DNA of 64,000 nucleotides, taken from the NCBI GenBank assembly GCA_037133915.1, contig JBAXND010000001.1, positions 124,001 to 188,000 on the forward strand. The letters run 5' to 3'. The stretch is from Bacteroidota bacterium. GTDB lineage: Bacteria; Bacteroidota; Bacteroidia; Bacteroidales; CAIWKO01. The notes beneath the pieces were generated by a model. The model was given only the letters and a program-made list of their open reading frames with translations, searched no databases and had not been told where the DNA came from. How positions within the stretch are numbered: position 1 is the first letter of the stretch; each line of letters starts with the position of its first letter. Shown in pieces: positions 1-9,036 of this stretch. The translations under genes were made by a program, and so were the position numbers.

Positions 1-1071
1 ATTATCAGGAAAAATGAAGAAAAATACCGATTTTTCCTTGAGAACTTTCCAGGCATTATCTATAGAGCTGACCTGAACAACAAGCTGGAATTTATTTTCG
101 GCGAACTGGAACTTCTTACCGGATACACGCGTGAAGAGCTTACAAAACCGGGGTTTAATTTTCAAAGCATTATTTACCAATTGGATTTACAAAGGGTAGT
201 TAAGGCTTACCTCGAACTGGTGAAAGGGGCGGTTGAAGAGGTGTCTATTAGTTTTCGTGTTGTTTGCCAGAACGGAAGTATAAAAAACCTCAAAGGTTGG
301 TTCCAGAAAACAAATGACGGTGGTAATAATTCTTCGTCTATTCAGGGAGTACTTTATGATTATACTTCCGAAACAGAAACGAACGACCGCATCATGGACG
401 CCGTAATAGAAACCGAAGAGCGCGAACGCTTGCGCTTTTCAGAAGACCTGCATGATGAACTGGGCCCCATGTTGTCGAGTATCAGAATGTATATAAACAC
501 CATTCAGTCGAAGAATAAACCTGAACAGGAACGCGAGCGCATGCTGCTGCTCGACCAAAGCATCGGTTTGATAGATGATGCAATCAGTCAGGCCCGCAAT
601 ATTTCCCGCAATTTAATGCCCGAGCTATTGAGCGATTTTGGCCTGGTTTCCGCCATTAAATCATTTTGCAATCAAGTGAACAGCGGCCGTACGGTGAGTA
701 TTGACCTGCAGTTGCAGAATGTTGATGAAGATTTTAGATTCAATAACCTGGCGGAGCTGGCGCTGTTCAGGGTTTTGAAAGAGCTTATCAGCAATACGCT
801 GAAGCATGCCGGAGCCGGTAATATCATTATAAAATTTACGGAGCGTAGAAAAATGTTTTTAGTAGAATATTTTGACGATGGTATTGGCTTTGATTTTAAA
901 ACAAGTCTGAAGAAAAAAGGTTCACTTGGGCTAAAGAATATTGTGAACCGTATTGGAACCGTTGGCGGAAGCATACGGTTTTCGACCACTGCTGACGGTG
1001 GAACCATGATTCTGATTGAAGTTTCTACGGAAGAAAACACCATCCATTCAGGTGGAATTGTCGATGGCTGA
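1..1071 (+). CDS. PAS-domain sensor histidine kinase, NarX/DesK type (5' partial)
   Basis: The frame is open from base 1, so the start lies outside the window; 356 codons are visible. A PAS-like domain comes first (about codons 8-120, with KYRFFLENFPGIIYR). A HisKA_3 dimerisation helix follows, whose predicted phospho-acceptor His is codon 151 in the motif SEDLHDELGPM. The C-terminal HATPase domain has an N box (ELISNTLKHAG, near codon 261), a DDGIGF box (near codon 291) and a GSLGLKNI box. Kinases of this class phosphorylate NarL/LuxR response regulators, and one lies immediately downstream in convergent orientation. No membrane segment is visible in the part present; sensing may involve the PAS domain or the missing N-terminus. 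The signal is unknown. Confidence 0.9.
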   Translation: MIRKNEEKYRFFLENFPGIIYRADLNNKLEFIFGELELLTGYTREELTKPGFNFQSIIYQLDLQRVVKAYLELVKGAVEEVSISFRVVCQNGSIKNLKGWFQKTNDGGNNSSSIQGVLYDYTSETETNDRIMDAVIETEERERLRFSEDLHDELGPMLSSIRMYINTIQSKNKPEQERERMLLLDQSIGLIDDAISQARNISRNLMPELLSDFGLVSAIKSFCNQVNSGRTVSIDLQLQNVDEDFRFNNLAELALFRVLKELISNTLKHAGAGNIIIKFTERRKMFLVEYFDDGIGFDFKTSLKKKGSLGLKNIVNRIGTVGGSIRFSTTADGGTMILIEVSTEENTIHSGGIVDG

Positions 1072-1091
1072 GGATAAAAACAGACCGGGAA

Positions 1092-1772
1092 TTAAAGTGC
1101 GTTTCCGCTGATTTCATTTAAATCCACATATCCGCGCTTAATAGCGTAGATAACCATACTAATCGAATTTTTGGCGGAAGTTTTATCAAGAATATTCGCC
1201 CTGTGTCCGTCAACAGTTCGCGGACTAATATTCAGACTTTTAGCTATTTCAGCGTTAGAATGACCTTTACAAATAAGCTGTAATACTTCAATTTCGCGTT
1301 GCGTAAGGTTGTCGGGATTTTCAAACGGAACTTTTTCTTCTTTGCTCAGGAAATAATTTTTTCGAAGTAATTCTTTTACCAATGCTTCCGAAAAATAATT
1401 CTTGCCTTCTACAACAGAATTGATGGCTGTTTCTATCTCCGTTTTGTCAGCATTCTTAAGCAAATACGCACAGGCTCCGGCACTCATCATATGTTTAAAA
1501 TGTTCTTCGGTGCCGTACATCGAAAGAACAATAATTTTTACCTCAGGGTATTTTTCGTGTATCAGGCGTGTAGTCTCAATGCCATTCATCTCCGGCATTT
1601 TCACATCCATAAATACAATATCCGGAACCACCTGCTCCATTTTTTGTAACAGCTCTTTTCCGTTTTCTGCTTCCCCAATTACTTTGATGTTGTTGATTTC
1701 ATTTAAAACCAACTTAAGGCCGTTGCGGAATATCTGATGGTCATCTGTAATAATAACCTGATAAATTTTCAT
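1092..1772 (-). CDS. NarL/LuxR-family response regulator
   Basis: 226 aa. The N-terminal receiver domain has the acidic pair D10-D11 and the phospho-acceptor D56 in VFMDVKMPEMNG. The conserved Lys follows in YLLKNADK. The C-terminal LuxR-type HTH (about residues 155-220) contains LTQREIEVLQLICKGHSNAE and ISPRTVDGHR. It is expected to bind DNA when phosphorylated, most likely by the HisKA_3 kinase encoded convergently only 20 bp away. Two-component partners are more often co-directional, so the two genes here have separate promoters. Targets cannot be deduced. Confidence 0.93.
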   Translation of the reverse strand: MKIYQVIITDDHQIFRNGLKLVLNEINNIKVIGEAENGKELLQKMEQVVPDIVFMDVKMPEMNGIETTRLIHEKYPEVKIIVLSMYGTEEHFKHMMSAGACAYLLKNADKTEIETAINSVVEGKNYFSEALVKELLRKNYFLSKEEKVPFENPDNLTQREIEVLQLICKGHSNAEIAKSLNISPRTVDGHRANILDKTSAKNSISMVIYAIKRGYVDLNEISGNAL

Positions 1773-1802
1773 GCGATAAAGAGTTTTGAATCAATGGATG
1801 AG

Positions 1803-1810
1803 CAAAAATA
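1803..1810 (-). promoter_or_regulatory. Possible -7 element of the response regulator gene
   Basis: Read on the minus strand this is TATTTTTG, matching the Bacteroidota -7 consensus TAnnTTTG, about 30 bp upstream of the response regulator ATG. No TTG was found at the expected -33 spacing, so support is partial. Confidence 0.3.
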
Positions 1811-2035
1811 CAAAAAATCCTTGAACCGCCATCATTTTAGGTCGCGGCGGCGATTAAATCGACGGTAAATATGCGGTATCATGTGGTATGAGCAGGATAA
1901 ACTACTTTGACCCGGCAGTGCATGAAATAATAGGTTTCTTCAGAAAGTTATTAACAAAAATATGTGAACAATGTATTACAAATCAGTTAAGTATGAATCT
2001 CGTGCCGTGTTTTTCAGATAAATGCGAAAAAAAAG

Positions 2036-2053
2036 TGGTGGCGGGAAGTGGGA
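2036..2053 (+). promoter_or_regulatory. Candidate MraZ-binding repeats upstream of mraZ
   Basis: TGGTG, TGGCG (2039) and TGGGA (2049) resemble the TGGGN half-sites of known MraZ operators. The last two lie 10 bp apart, as in E. coli. A TAnnTTTA-like element (TAACTTTA, 2071-2078) follows, and another TGGGA sits at 2091. MraZ autoregulation is established in E. coli and Mycoplasma; here it is inferred from the motif only. Confidence 0.4.
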
Positions 2054-2099
2054 GATTGTGCAAAATGATATAACTTTACCAACTCATTTTTGGGATAAA

Positions 2100-2576
2100 A
2101 TGATGATAAACCTGATTGGAGAATTTGTTTGTAAGATTGATGGCAAGGGGCGCATTGTGTTTCCTGCCGGCCTTAAGCGGCAGTTGCCGGGCGAGGGCGA
2201 TTTGCGATTTGTCATCAATCGGGGATTTGAGCCCAATTTGGTTATCTATACTGCTGCCGAGTGGAAAAAAATATCAGAAGAGGTGAATCAGTTGAATACC
2301 TACGTGAAGAAAAATCGCGACTTCCTCAGATATTTTTACAGGGGTGCAACAGAGATAACACTTGATAACAGCAGCCGTCTTCTGGTACCGAAAAGCTTGC
2401 TTAAATATGCCGGTATTGAGAAAGATGTTATCATGTTTGCCTACGGAAACAAAATTGAAGTTTGGGATAAGACCCGTTACGAGAACTTACTTACAGACGA
2501 ACCGGAAGATTTTTCAGCACTTGCCGAAGAAGTCATGAGTAAGAAAGAGAATAGGGGAGTTGAAGATGTATCATGA
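2100..2576 (+). CDS. mraZ: Division/cell wall cluster transcriptional regulator MraZ
   Basis: 158 aa from the ATG at 2100 (MMINLIGEFVCKIDGKGRI), which aligns with the usual MraZ N-terminus; an upstream TTG in the same frame would add an unlikely tail. Two SpoVT/AbrB-like swapped-hairpin domains are visible: one around GEFVCKIDGKGRIVFPAGL, the second around EITLDNSSRLLVPKSLLKYA. MraZ is a ring-forming DNA-binding protein that controls its own dcw operon. It is the first gene of the cluster, and its 3' end overlaps the start of rsmH by 11 bp. Confidence 0.93.
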   Translation: MMINLIGEFVCKIDGKGRIVFPAGLKRQLPGEGDLRFVINRGFEPNLVIYTAAEWKKISEEVNQLNTYVKKNRDFLRYFYRGATEITLDNSSRLLVPKSLLKYAGIEKDVIMFAYGNKIEVWDKTRYENLLTDEPEDFSALAEEVMSKKENRGVEDVS

Positions 2577-3459
2577 TCCCGTTCTTCTCAGTGAAAGTAT
2601 AAACGGGCTGAATATTAGACCGGGCGGCACATACGTTGATGTAACATATGGCGGCGGCGGGCACTCAAAAGCGATCCTTGACAAAATTGGAAACGGGAAA
2701 CTAATTGCTTTCGATCAGGATGAAGATGCGTTGGTGAATACTATTGACGATGCACGGCTGACTTTGCTGAATCATAATTTCAAGTATTTGAAAAACTTTT
2801 TGCGCCTTCACAATGCCATTCCTGTCGACGGTATCCTGGCTGACCTTGGAGTTTCTTCTCATCAGATAAATATACCGGAACGTGGATTTTCAGTGCGGTT
2901 TGAAGGCAAACTTGATTTGAGAATGGATCGCAAAAGCCCACTCACAGCGCGTGAAGTAATAAATGATTATGAGGAACATAAACTGGGCGAAGTGTTGGCA
3001 TTATACGGGGAGCTTCCTCATTCATACAGAATGGCTAACACTATTGTGAAGGCACGGAAAAATGCGGTGGTGGAAACAACAGAACAATTGAAGGAAATTA
3101 TGATGCCGTTTGCAGACAAAAGAAAAGAAAATAAATTTTTTGCGAAAGTGTTTCAGGCTTTGCGGATTGAAGTAAATCATGAACTGGATGCCCTGAAAGA
3201 ATTGTTGTTGCAAGGAACTCAGGCGCTTGCTCCGGGAGGCAGAATGGTTGTTATTTCTTACCACTCGCTTGAAGATCGTCTGGTGAAAAATTATTTCAGG
3301 TCGGGGAATTTTGCAGGGCAGATTGAAAAGGATTTTTATGGAAATCCATTGGTTCCATACACGCTGATAACGCGCAAGGCAATAGTGCCGGGCGACGAAG
3401 AGATTGAAAGAAACAACAGGGCGCGCAGCGCTAAATTACGGATAGCCGAAAAAATATGA
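2566..3459 (+). CDS. rsmH: 16S rRNA (cytosine-1402-N4)-methyltransferase RsmH
   Basis: 297 aa from the ATG at 2566 (MYHDPVLLSES), chosen over a TTG six bases upstream because RsmH proteins normally begin at the H-x-PVLL motif and AGGGGAG precedes it. The SAM-binding motif is YVDVTYGGGGHS (residues ~21-32). The family signatures GILADLGVSSHQ and VISYHSLEDRLVK are present. It methylates N4 of C1402 in the ribosomal P site. Length is typical. It overlaps mraZ at its start and the next gene by 4 bp (ATGA), which suggests translational coupling. Confidence 0.95.
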   Translation: MYHDPVLLSESINGLNIRPGGTYVDVTYGGGGHSKAILDKIGNGKLIAFDQDEDALVNTIDDARLTLLNHNFKYLKNFLRLHNAIPVDGILADLGVSSHQINIPERGFSVRFEGKLDLRMDRKSPLTAREVINDYEEHKLGEVLALYGELPHSYRMANTIVKARKNAVVETTEQLKEIMMPFADKRKENKFFAKVFQALRIEVNHELDALKELLLQGTQALAPGGRMVVISYHSLEDRLVKNYFRSGNFAGQIEKDFYGNPLVPYTLITRKAIVPGDEEIERNNRARSAKLRIAEKI

Positions 3460-3884
3460 TTAAAAACGAGTACACCGAAGTAAAAGAGGAACAACCAAAG
3501 AAGGAGAAAAAGCCTAAACAAAAACGCGAATCGCGTCTTGGCAAGGCTTTTCGCAGCATCCTCGATGGTTCTATCCTTACACGCGAAAACGTCGTGAGGC
3601 TGCTTCCATTCGGTCTCTACATCGTTGGACTTACCATAATCTACATCGCTAATTCTTACTACACTGAAAAATCTATTCGACGAATAGATAAAACAAAGCG
3701 TGAACTGCGTGAACTGGAATGTGAATACACGGCCGTAAAATCAAGTGTTATGACCATGACCAGACAATCGGAAATTGCACGCCTGCTCCTGAATAGAAAA
3801 TCAGAAGTGGAAGAATTGAAATCCCCACCAATGAAAATATTTGCTGACTCATCTGACCTGAAAAACACTGCTGTAATAAAATGA
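3456..3884 (+). CDS. FtsL-like small bitopic division protein
   Basis: 142 aa. A Lys/Glu-rich cytoplasmic N-terminus (residues 1-45) is followed by one membrane segment (about 49-68, PFGLYIVGLTIIYIANSYY). A short periplasmic part follows with a heptad-like stretch (about 72-110) compatible with a coiled coil. Position between rsmH and ftsI, size and topology match FtsL, which acts with FtsB and FtsQ to activate FtsWI septal synthesis. Sequence identity alone is too low to be sure. It overlaps both neighbours by 4 bp. Confidence 0.8.
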   Translation: MIKNEYTEVKEEQPKKEKKPKQKRESRLGKAFRSILDGSILTRENVVRLLPFGLYIVGLTIIYIANSYYTEKSIRRIDKTKRELRELECEYTAVKSSVMTMTRQSEIARLLLNRKSEVEELKSPPMKIFADSSDLKNTAVIK

Positions 3885-6253
3885 GCGATAACAAGAAATC
3901 CATATTGATGAGATCATACCTGATTTATGTACTGGTATTGATTTTTTCGTTTGTCATTATTGGAAAGCTCATCTATATTCAGTTTGTACAAGGTCCTGAA
4001 CTGAAGAAAAAAGCAGAAAAAGTGAGCATTGAATATGACGTGGTGAAAGCCGTCAGAGGTAATATTTATGCCGAAGACGACAACCTGCTTGCCACCAGCG
4101 TCAACGTTTATGAGGTTGGAATGGATGTCAATCCAAAGGTAATACCCGACAGTATTTGGAACAAAAAAATTGATTCTCTCTCGGGCTGTTTGGGCCGCAC
4201 TTTTAATAAGCCCAAAAAATTCTTTCTCGATAAACTTGAAAGAGCAAGACACAATTTTGTCAAAGACAGCCTTTGCTCTTATGTTTTGCTGAAGCATCAG
4301 GTTCCGTATGACACCATGAAGATGATGAAGAAATTTCCGATTTTCCGACTGGGGAAAAATCGTGGAGGTATGGTGGTAAATACCATGGAGATACGGGAAT
4401 TCCCCTATGGCAATCTGGCAAACCGAACCATAGGCTACATGCAGCTTGCACAGTATAAAATTAAAATTAGCTTCAGAGAAAGTAAAATAGGTAATCAGGA
4501 TTTTATTAAACAACTGGATACTCTTGCGCTTTGCATGTTCAATCTTTTTGGCGACCACTCTCAAAAATATTATGTTAAGCTTCTGACCGACTGTTATTAT
4601 AAAGGTGTGCCTATTAAAAGAACAGTTGATCAGGCTCAACTCGCAAAGCTTGAAAAACTTCCCTTACTGGAAGATATGGGTAAATTCAGCGGGTTTGAAC
4701 AGAAGTTGATTACCGACAAGTATATGGTAGGACTTGAGGGCGCATACGATCCCGTGTTACGCGGCACCGACGGTACAACCATGCTCAAGAAAATTGGTGG
4801 GGGCGTCTGGAAGGAACTTGAAAACGAGGAACTGGTTAAACCAAAAAATGGTTTTGATCTTTATACATCACTTGATTGCAATTTGCAGGATGTTGCCGAA
4901 AGTGCCTTGCGCCGGTGTCTCGATTCCAACAATGCCGAATGGGGCTGTACAGTGCTGATGGAAGTGAAAACAGGCTGTGTAAAAGCTATAGTGAACCTTA
5001 CTCGGGGCGACAATGGTAAATATAAAGAGGTGTACAATTATGCCATAGGCAGGCAAATCGAACCGGGCTCAACGTTCAAACTGGCCTCACTGATGGCTGT
5101 CCTCGAAGAAAATCCTGTAGATCCTGAAAAACAAATGGTAAATGTTGGTCCAATGCTGAGCCCGACCGACGGAAAACCAATAGATGATTCACATAATACA
5201 GGTGGAAGTATCACACTGCAACGTGCCTTTGAAATTTCATCAAACCGCGGAACGTCCAGAATAACCTGGGAAACTTTTCATAATAAAACAGATAAACTCA
5301 GACGTTTGTTCAACGCAATGGGCCTTATTGATTCTCTGAATCTTGATATTCCCGGAGATAAAGGTCCTTACATGGGTGATGCAAACCGTTTGCTGTATAA
5401 CCTTCCCCGTCTTGCATTTGGCTATTCGATCAAACTTACACCCATACACATTCTTGCATTTTATAATGCCGTTGCAAACAATGGAGTATTCATCAAACCC
5501 AGATTTATTGAGGCAATCGGGAAATCAGGTGTTGAGCTGATGCATTTTAATCCTATTGTACTTCGTCAGGCAATCTGTTCAAAAGAAACGCTTGCTAAAG
5601 TTCGTAAAATGCTTGAAGGCGTTGTGGAACGAGGAACAGCATCCAATATTAATAAATCGGTGTTTAAAATTGCCGGGAAAACAGGTACTGCCAAGATTTA
5701 TGATGAAAAGGCAAAAACCTGGCTGAGCCAGTATGTTGCTTCATTTGTGGGTTATTTTCCTGCGGATGCGCCTTTATATTCATGCATAGTAGTCGTTTAT
5801 AAACCCAACGGAACAGAATTTTATGGCAGTCAGATTGCAGCGCCGGTTTTTAAAGAAATTGCCGATAGAGTGTATGCCAAACAACTTGGTATCCACAGCG
5901 AGCCGCCAAAATTCAACGGAATTTCCATACCTGTTGCAAAGGCCGGGTATCAGGATGATTTATCTACTATTTACAAGGTGCTGAATTTTAAAGTGATTTC
6001 GCCCGATACCGTTTCTGACTGGGTAACAGTGAGCCGCGAAAATTTTAACCTGCGCTTCGCTGCAAAGCCGGTAAATGCGTTCATGATGCCTGATGTAACC
6101 GGAATGACAGCTAAAGATGCAGTATTTATGCTCGAAAAAATGGGGCTGAATGTTAAAATTAATGGCAAAGGAAAAGTGAAAAGTCAGTCGTTAAAAACAG
6201 GACAGAAAATCGTGAGAAATCAATCAGTAACGCTTGTGTTAGGAATTGTTTAA
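3881..6253 (+). CDS. ftsI: Septal peptidoglycan transpeptidase FtsI (PBP3-like) with C-terminal PASTA domain
   Basis: 790 aa class B penicillin-binding protein. One N-terminal membrane anchor (about residues 11-31) precedes the pedestal region. The transpeptidase domain carries the three active-site motifs: S397-T-F-K400 in EPGSTFKLA, S453-S-N455, and K600-T-G602 in AGKTGTAK. A single PASTA domain lies at the C-terminus (from about residue 725, MMPDVTGMTAKDAVFML). It cross-links septal peptidoglycan with FtsW, encoded 3.3 kb downstream. It is longer than E. coli FtsI (588 aa), partly because of the PASTA domain and an enlarged pedestal region. It is translationally coupled to the FtsL-like gene. 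Confidence 0.95.
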   Translation: MSDNKKSILMRSYLIYVLVLIFSFVIIGKLIYIQFVQGPELKKKAEKVSIEYDVVKAVRGNIYAEDDNLLATSVNVYEVGMDVNPKVIPDSIWNKKIDSLSGCLGRTFNKPKKFFLDKLERARHNFVKDSLCSYVLLKHQVPYDTMKMMKKFPIFRLGKNRGGMVVNTMEIREFPYGNLANRTIGYMQLAQYKIKISFRESKIGNQDFIKQLDTLALCMFNLFGDHSQKYYVKLLTDCYYKGVPIKRTVDQAQLAKLEKLPLLEDMGKFSGFEQKLITDKYMVGLEGAYDPVLRGTDGTTMLKKIGGGVWKELENEELVKPKNGFDLYTSLDCNLQDVAESALRRCLDSNNAEWGCTVLMEVKTGCVKAIVNLTRGDNGKYKEVYNYAIGRQIEPGSTFKLASLMAVLEENPVDPEKQMVNVGPMLSPTDGKPIDDSHNTGGSITLQRAFEISSNRGTSRITWETFHNKTDKLRRLFNAMGLIDSLNLDIPGDKGPYMGDANRLLYNLPRLAFGYSIKLTPIHILAFYNAVANNGVFIKPRFIEAIGKSGVELMHFNPIVLRQAICSKETLAKVRKMLEGVVERGTASNINKSVFKIAGKTGTAKIYDEKAKTWLSQYVASFVGYFPADAPLYSCIVVVYKPNGTEFYGSQIAAPVFKEIADRVYAKQLGIHSEPPKFNGISIPVAKAGYQDDLSTIYKVLNFKVISPDTVSDWVTVSRENFNLRFAAKPVNAFMMPDVTGMTAKDAVFMLEKMGLNVKINGKGKVKSQSLKTGQKIVRNQSVTLVLGIV

Positions 6254-6265
6254 ACTTCAGAAGCA

Positions 6266-7723
6266 TTGAAACTATTAAAGGACATATTGTATAAAGCAGG
6301 AACCGTAGAAATAACGGGTTCTACTGATATTGAAATTGCCGGAATCTGCCTCAATTCGAAAAATGCAGAAGCAAATAGTCTTTTTGTTGCCGTTAGAGGA
6401 ACCAATGTTGATGGCCATATTTATATTCCACAAGCCATTGCTAACGGTTCTGTGGCGGTAGTTTGCGAAGAAATCCCAACGTTTATTGAAGATGATATTA
6501 CATACATCGTAGTTCCTGATAGCGCCCGTGCTCTGGGGTATATATCATCTAATTTTTTCAACAACCCTTCTTCAAAGCTTCATTTGGTTGGAGTTACCGG
6601 CACAAATGGTAAAACAACCATTGCGACACTGCTTTATAATATGTTCCGTGCTCTGGGCTTCAAATCCGGGCTGTTTTCGACTGTTAGAAACAAAATCAAC
6701 GACACCGATATTCCATCAACACATACCACTCCCGATCCTGTAACACTCAATCATCTGCTTTCTCAAATGGTTGAAAGCGGTTGTCAGTATTGTTTCATGG
6801 AAGTAAGTTCACATGCCGTTGTTCAGGAACGTATCGCAGGTCTTGAATTTGCCGGCGCCATTTTTACCAACATTACGCATGATCATCTTGATTATCACAA
6901 AACGTTTGATAATTATATTAAAGCGAAAAAATTATTTTTTGATCAGCTGCCCTCAACAGCCTTCGCACTGGTAAATGCCGATGACCGTAATGGCGATGTT
7001 ATGGTGCAAAATACAAAGGCCAAAAAGTATTTTTATAGTTTGCAGAATGTTGCTGATTTCCACTGCAGGATATTGGAAAATCAAATCACCGGACTGCATC
7101 TTACCCTTGATCAGCGCGATGTATACTGCCGCCTGGTTGGCGAGTTTAATGCATACAACCTGACCGCGATTTATGGTGCAACCGTTTTATTGGGGCAGGA
7201 AAAAAGTGAAGTGCTTATGGTGCTCAGTCGCCTTGAAGCTGTCGAAGGGCGATTTGAATACATACGGTCAAAAAGGGAAATCACAGCCATTGTTGATTAC
7301 GCGCATACACCCGACGCACTGAAAAATATTTTGTTGGCAATTCGCAGTGTACGTACCGGTGGCGAACATATTATTACCGTCGTGGGTGCGGGCGGCGATC
7401 GCGATTCAACCAAAAGACCGGTAATGGCAAAAATTGCAGCCGAACTGAGCGATAAAGTTATCCTTACATCAGATAACCCGCGTTCTGAAGATCCTGAAGC
7501 CATTCTTACCGATATGACAAATGGGCTGGATTCTGAAGCTGCACGGAATGTACTGTCAATTACCAACCGTCGTGAAGCAATTAAAACCGCATGCATTATG
7601 GCGCAGCCCGGCGACATCATCCTGCTCGCAGGAAAAGGCCATGAAAAATACCAGGAAATTAATGGAGTGAAGCATCCTTTTGACGACAAAGAAGTGATTA
7701 CTGCATTTTTGAATGAAGATTAA
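6266..7723 (+). CDS. murE: UDP-MurNAc-tripeptide synthetase MurE, meso-DAP type
   Basis: 485 aa beginning at a TTG codon (MKLLKDILYKAG); this fits family N-termini and no in-frame ATG lies nearby. The ATP-binding P-loop is GTNGKTT (residues 112-118). The specificity motif DNPR is at 403-406, which in characterised MurE enzymes selects meso-diaminopimelate rather than lysine. The conserved GKGHEKYQ motif lies near the end. It adds the third residue to UDP-MurNAc-L-Ala-D-Glu in the cytoplasm. It lies 12 bp after ftsI. Confidence 0.95.
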   Translation: MKLLKDILYKAGTVEITGSTDIEIAGICLNSKNAEANSLFVAVRGTNVDGHIYIPQAIANGSVAVVCEEIPTFIEDDITYIVVPDSARALGYISSNFFNNPSSKLHLVGVTGTNGKTTIATLLYNMFRALGFKSGLFSTVRNKINDTDIPSTHTTPDPVTLNHLLSQMVESGCQYCFMEVSSHAVVQERIAGLEFAGAIFTNITHDHLDYHKTFDNYIKAKKLFFDQLPSTAFALVNADDRNGDVMVQNTKAKKYFYSLQNVADFHCRILENQITGLHLTLDQRDVYCRLVGEFNAYNLTAIYGATVLLGQEKSEVLMVLSRLEAVEGRFEYIRSKREITAIVDYAHTPDALKNILLAIRSVRTGGEHIITVVGAGGDRDSTKRPVMAKIAAELSDKVILTSDNPRSEDPEAILTDMTNGLDSEAARNVLSITNRREAIKTACIMAQPGDIILLAGKGHEKYQEINGVKHPFDDKEVITAFLNED

Positions 7724-7735
7724 AATTGAACGAGT

Positions 7736-8992
7736 ATGTTTTATTATTTATTTGAATATTTAAGAACAGCTTATGACATGCCCGGTGCCGGCGTGTTTCA
7801 GTATATTTCGTTTCGTGCGGGCATGGCTGTCATCACGTCATTATTTATTACACTGATAATTGGGAAGCGGATTATAAACATGCTGCGCAAAAAACAGGTG
7901 GGCGAAACAGTTCGCGACCTTGGACTGAACGGGCAGCTTGAAAAATCAGGGACTCCAACCATGGGCGGACTGATTATTATTGCCGCCATCCTGATACCCA
8001 CGCTGCTGTTCGCAAAACTTCACAATGTGTATGTGATACTGATGATTATCACTACAATTTGGCTTGGACTGATTGGATTTCTCGATGATTACATTAAAGT
8101 TTTCAAGAAAAATAAAAAAGGACTCGCCGGAAAATTTAAAATCATAGGTCAGGTGATGTTGGGCGTAGTCGTGGGAATTGTTATGTATTTCAATGACTCA
8201 GTCGTAATTAAAGAGAAAGTAACCAATCAGGATTTTGTTTCTTCACAAAATATTTTTAAAGTCGAGAATTTTCAGGATAATGCTCCTGCCGTTTTTTCTA
8301 AAGAGTCCGTTAAATCTACAAAAACAACCATTCCATTCGTAAAGAATAATGAATTTGATTATTCGGTGTTGTTGAAATGGCTTGGCGACGGTTATCAGTA
8401 TTGGGCATTCTTAATATTTATTCCTATAGTCATTTTTATTCTTGCAGCAGTTTCAAATGGCGCAAATCTAACCGATGGGCTCGATGGGCTTGCAACAGGC
8501 TCGTCGGCTATAATCGGAGTTACGCTGGCTGTACTTGCATATGTTTCCGGTTCAACTGTTTTTGCCGATTACCTTAATATTATGTATATCCCCAATTCTG
8601 GTGAGCTTGTAATATTTATCGCGGCTTTTGTCGGGGCCTGCATTGGTTTCCTTTGGTATAACTCATATCCTGCACAAATTTTTATGGGCGATACAGGCAG
8701 CCTTGCTATTGGTGGCATTATAGCGGTGTTTGCTATTATCATTCGCAAAGAGCTGCTGATTCCTCTGCTGTGCGGAGTTTTCCTCATTCAGAGTCTTTCA
8801 GTAATGATGCAGGTCGGATATTTTAAATATACGAAACGCAGATTTGGCGAAGGTCGCCGCATTTTCAGAATGGCCCCTTTGCACCATCATTATCAAAAAG
8901 TTGGGTACCATGAATCAAAAATAGTGATACGCTTCATGATTGTTGGAATTATACTCGCCATCATGACTGTAATAACATTGAAAATTAGATAA
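7736..8992 (+). CDS. mraY: Phospho-N-acetylmuramoyl-pentapeptide transferase MraY
   Basis: 418 aa polytopic membrane enzyme that transfers phospho-MurNAc-pentapeptide to undecaprenyl phosphate, forming lipid I. Family motifs: GTPTMGG near residue 64, the Asp pair in [26 protein letters not shown] and the APLHHHYQ loop near the C-terminus. It is about 60 residues longer than the E. coli enzyme (360 aa). Much of the excess is an insertion at about residues 147-215, rich in charged and polar residues, as I recall for Bacteroidota MraY. The ATG at 7736 is 12 bp after murE. Confidence 0.96.
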   Translation: MFYYLFEYLRTAYDMPGAGVFQYISFRAGMAVITSLFITLIIGKRIINMLRKKQVGETVRDLGLNGQLEKSGTPTMGGLIIIAAILIPTLLFAKLHNVYVILMIITTIWLGLIGFLDDYIKVFKKNKKGLAGKFKIIGQVMLGVVVGIVMYFNDSVVIKEKVTNQDFVSSQNIFKVENFQDNAPAVFSKESVKSTKTTIPFVKNNEFDYSVLLKWLGDGYQYWAFLIFIPIVIFILAAVSNGANLTDGLDGLATGSSAIIGVTLAVLAYVSGSTVFADYLNIMYIPNSGELVIFIAAFVGACIGFLWYNSYPAQIFMGDTGSLAIGGIIAVFAIIIRKELLIPLLCGVFLIQSLSVMMQVGYFKYTKRRFGEGRRIFRMAPLHHHYQKVGYHESKIVIRFMIVGIILAIMTVITLKIR

Positions 8993-9036
8993 GCAAAATA
9001 CAATCACAAAATAATTGCCAATAAATAAAGGAAAAG

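Larger units (their letters stand above)
1773..2099. other. Intergenic region between the response regulator and mraZ
   Basis: This 327 bp gap separates two divergent transcripts. It holds the candidate response-regulator -7 element and, near 2036-2053, the candidate mraZ operator. A 61-codon open frame starts at 1888, but it looks non-coding (no recognisable family, and it overlaps the mraZ leader). Nothing else is seen. Confidence 0.5.

Noticed and set aside
1888..2073. 61-codon frame between the response regulator and mraZ
   Set aside because: It overlaps the mraZ leader, has no family resemblance and lacks a promoter or ribosome binding site; treated as chance.
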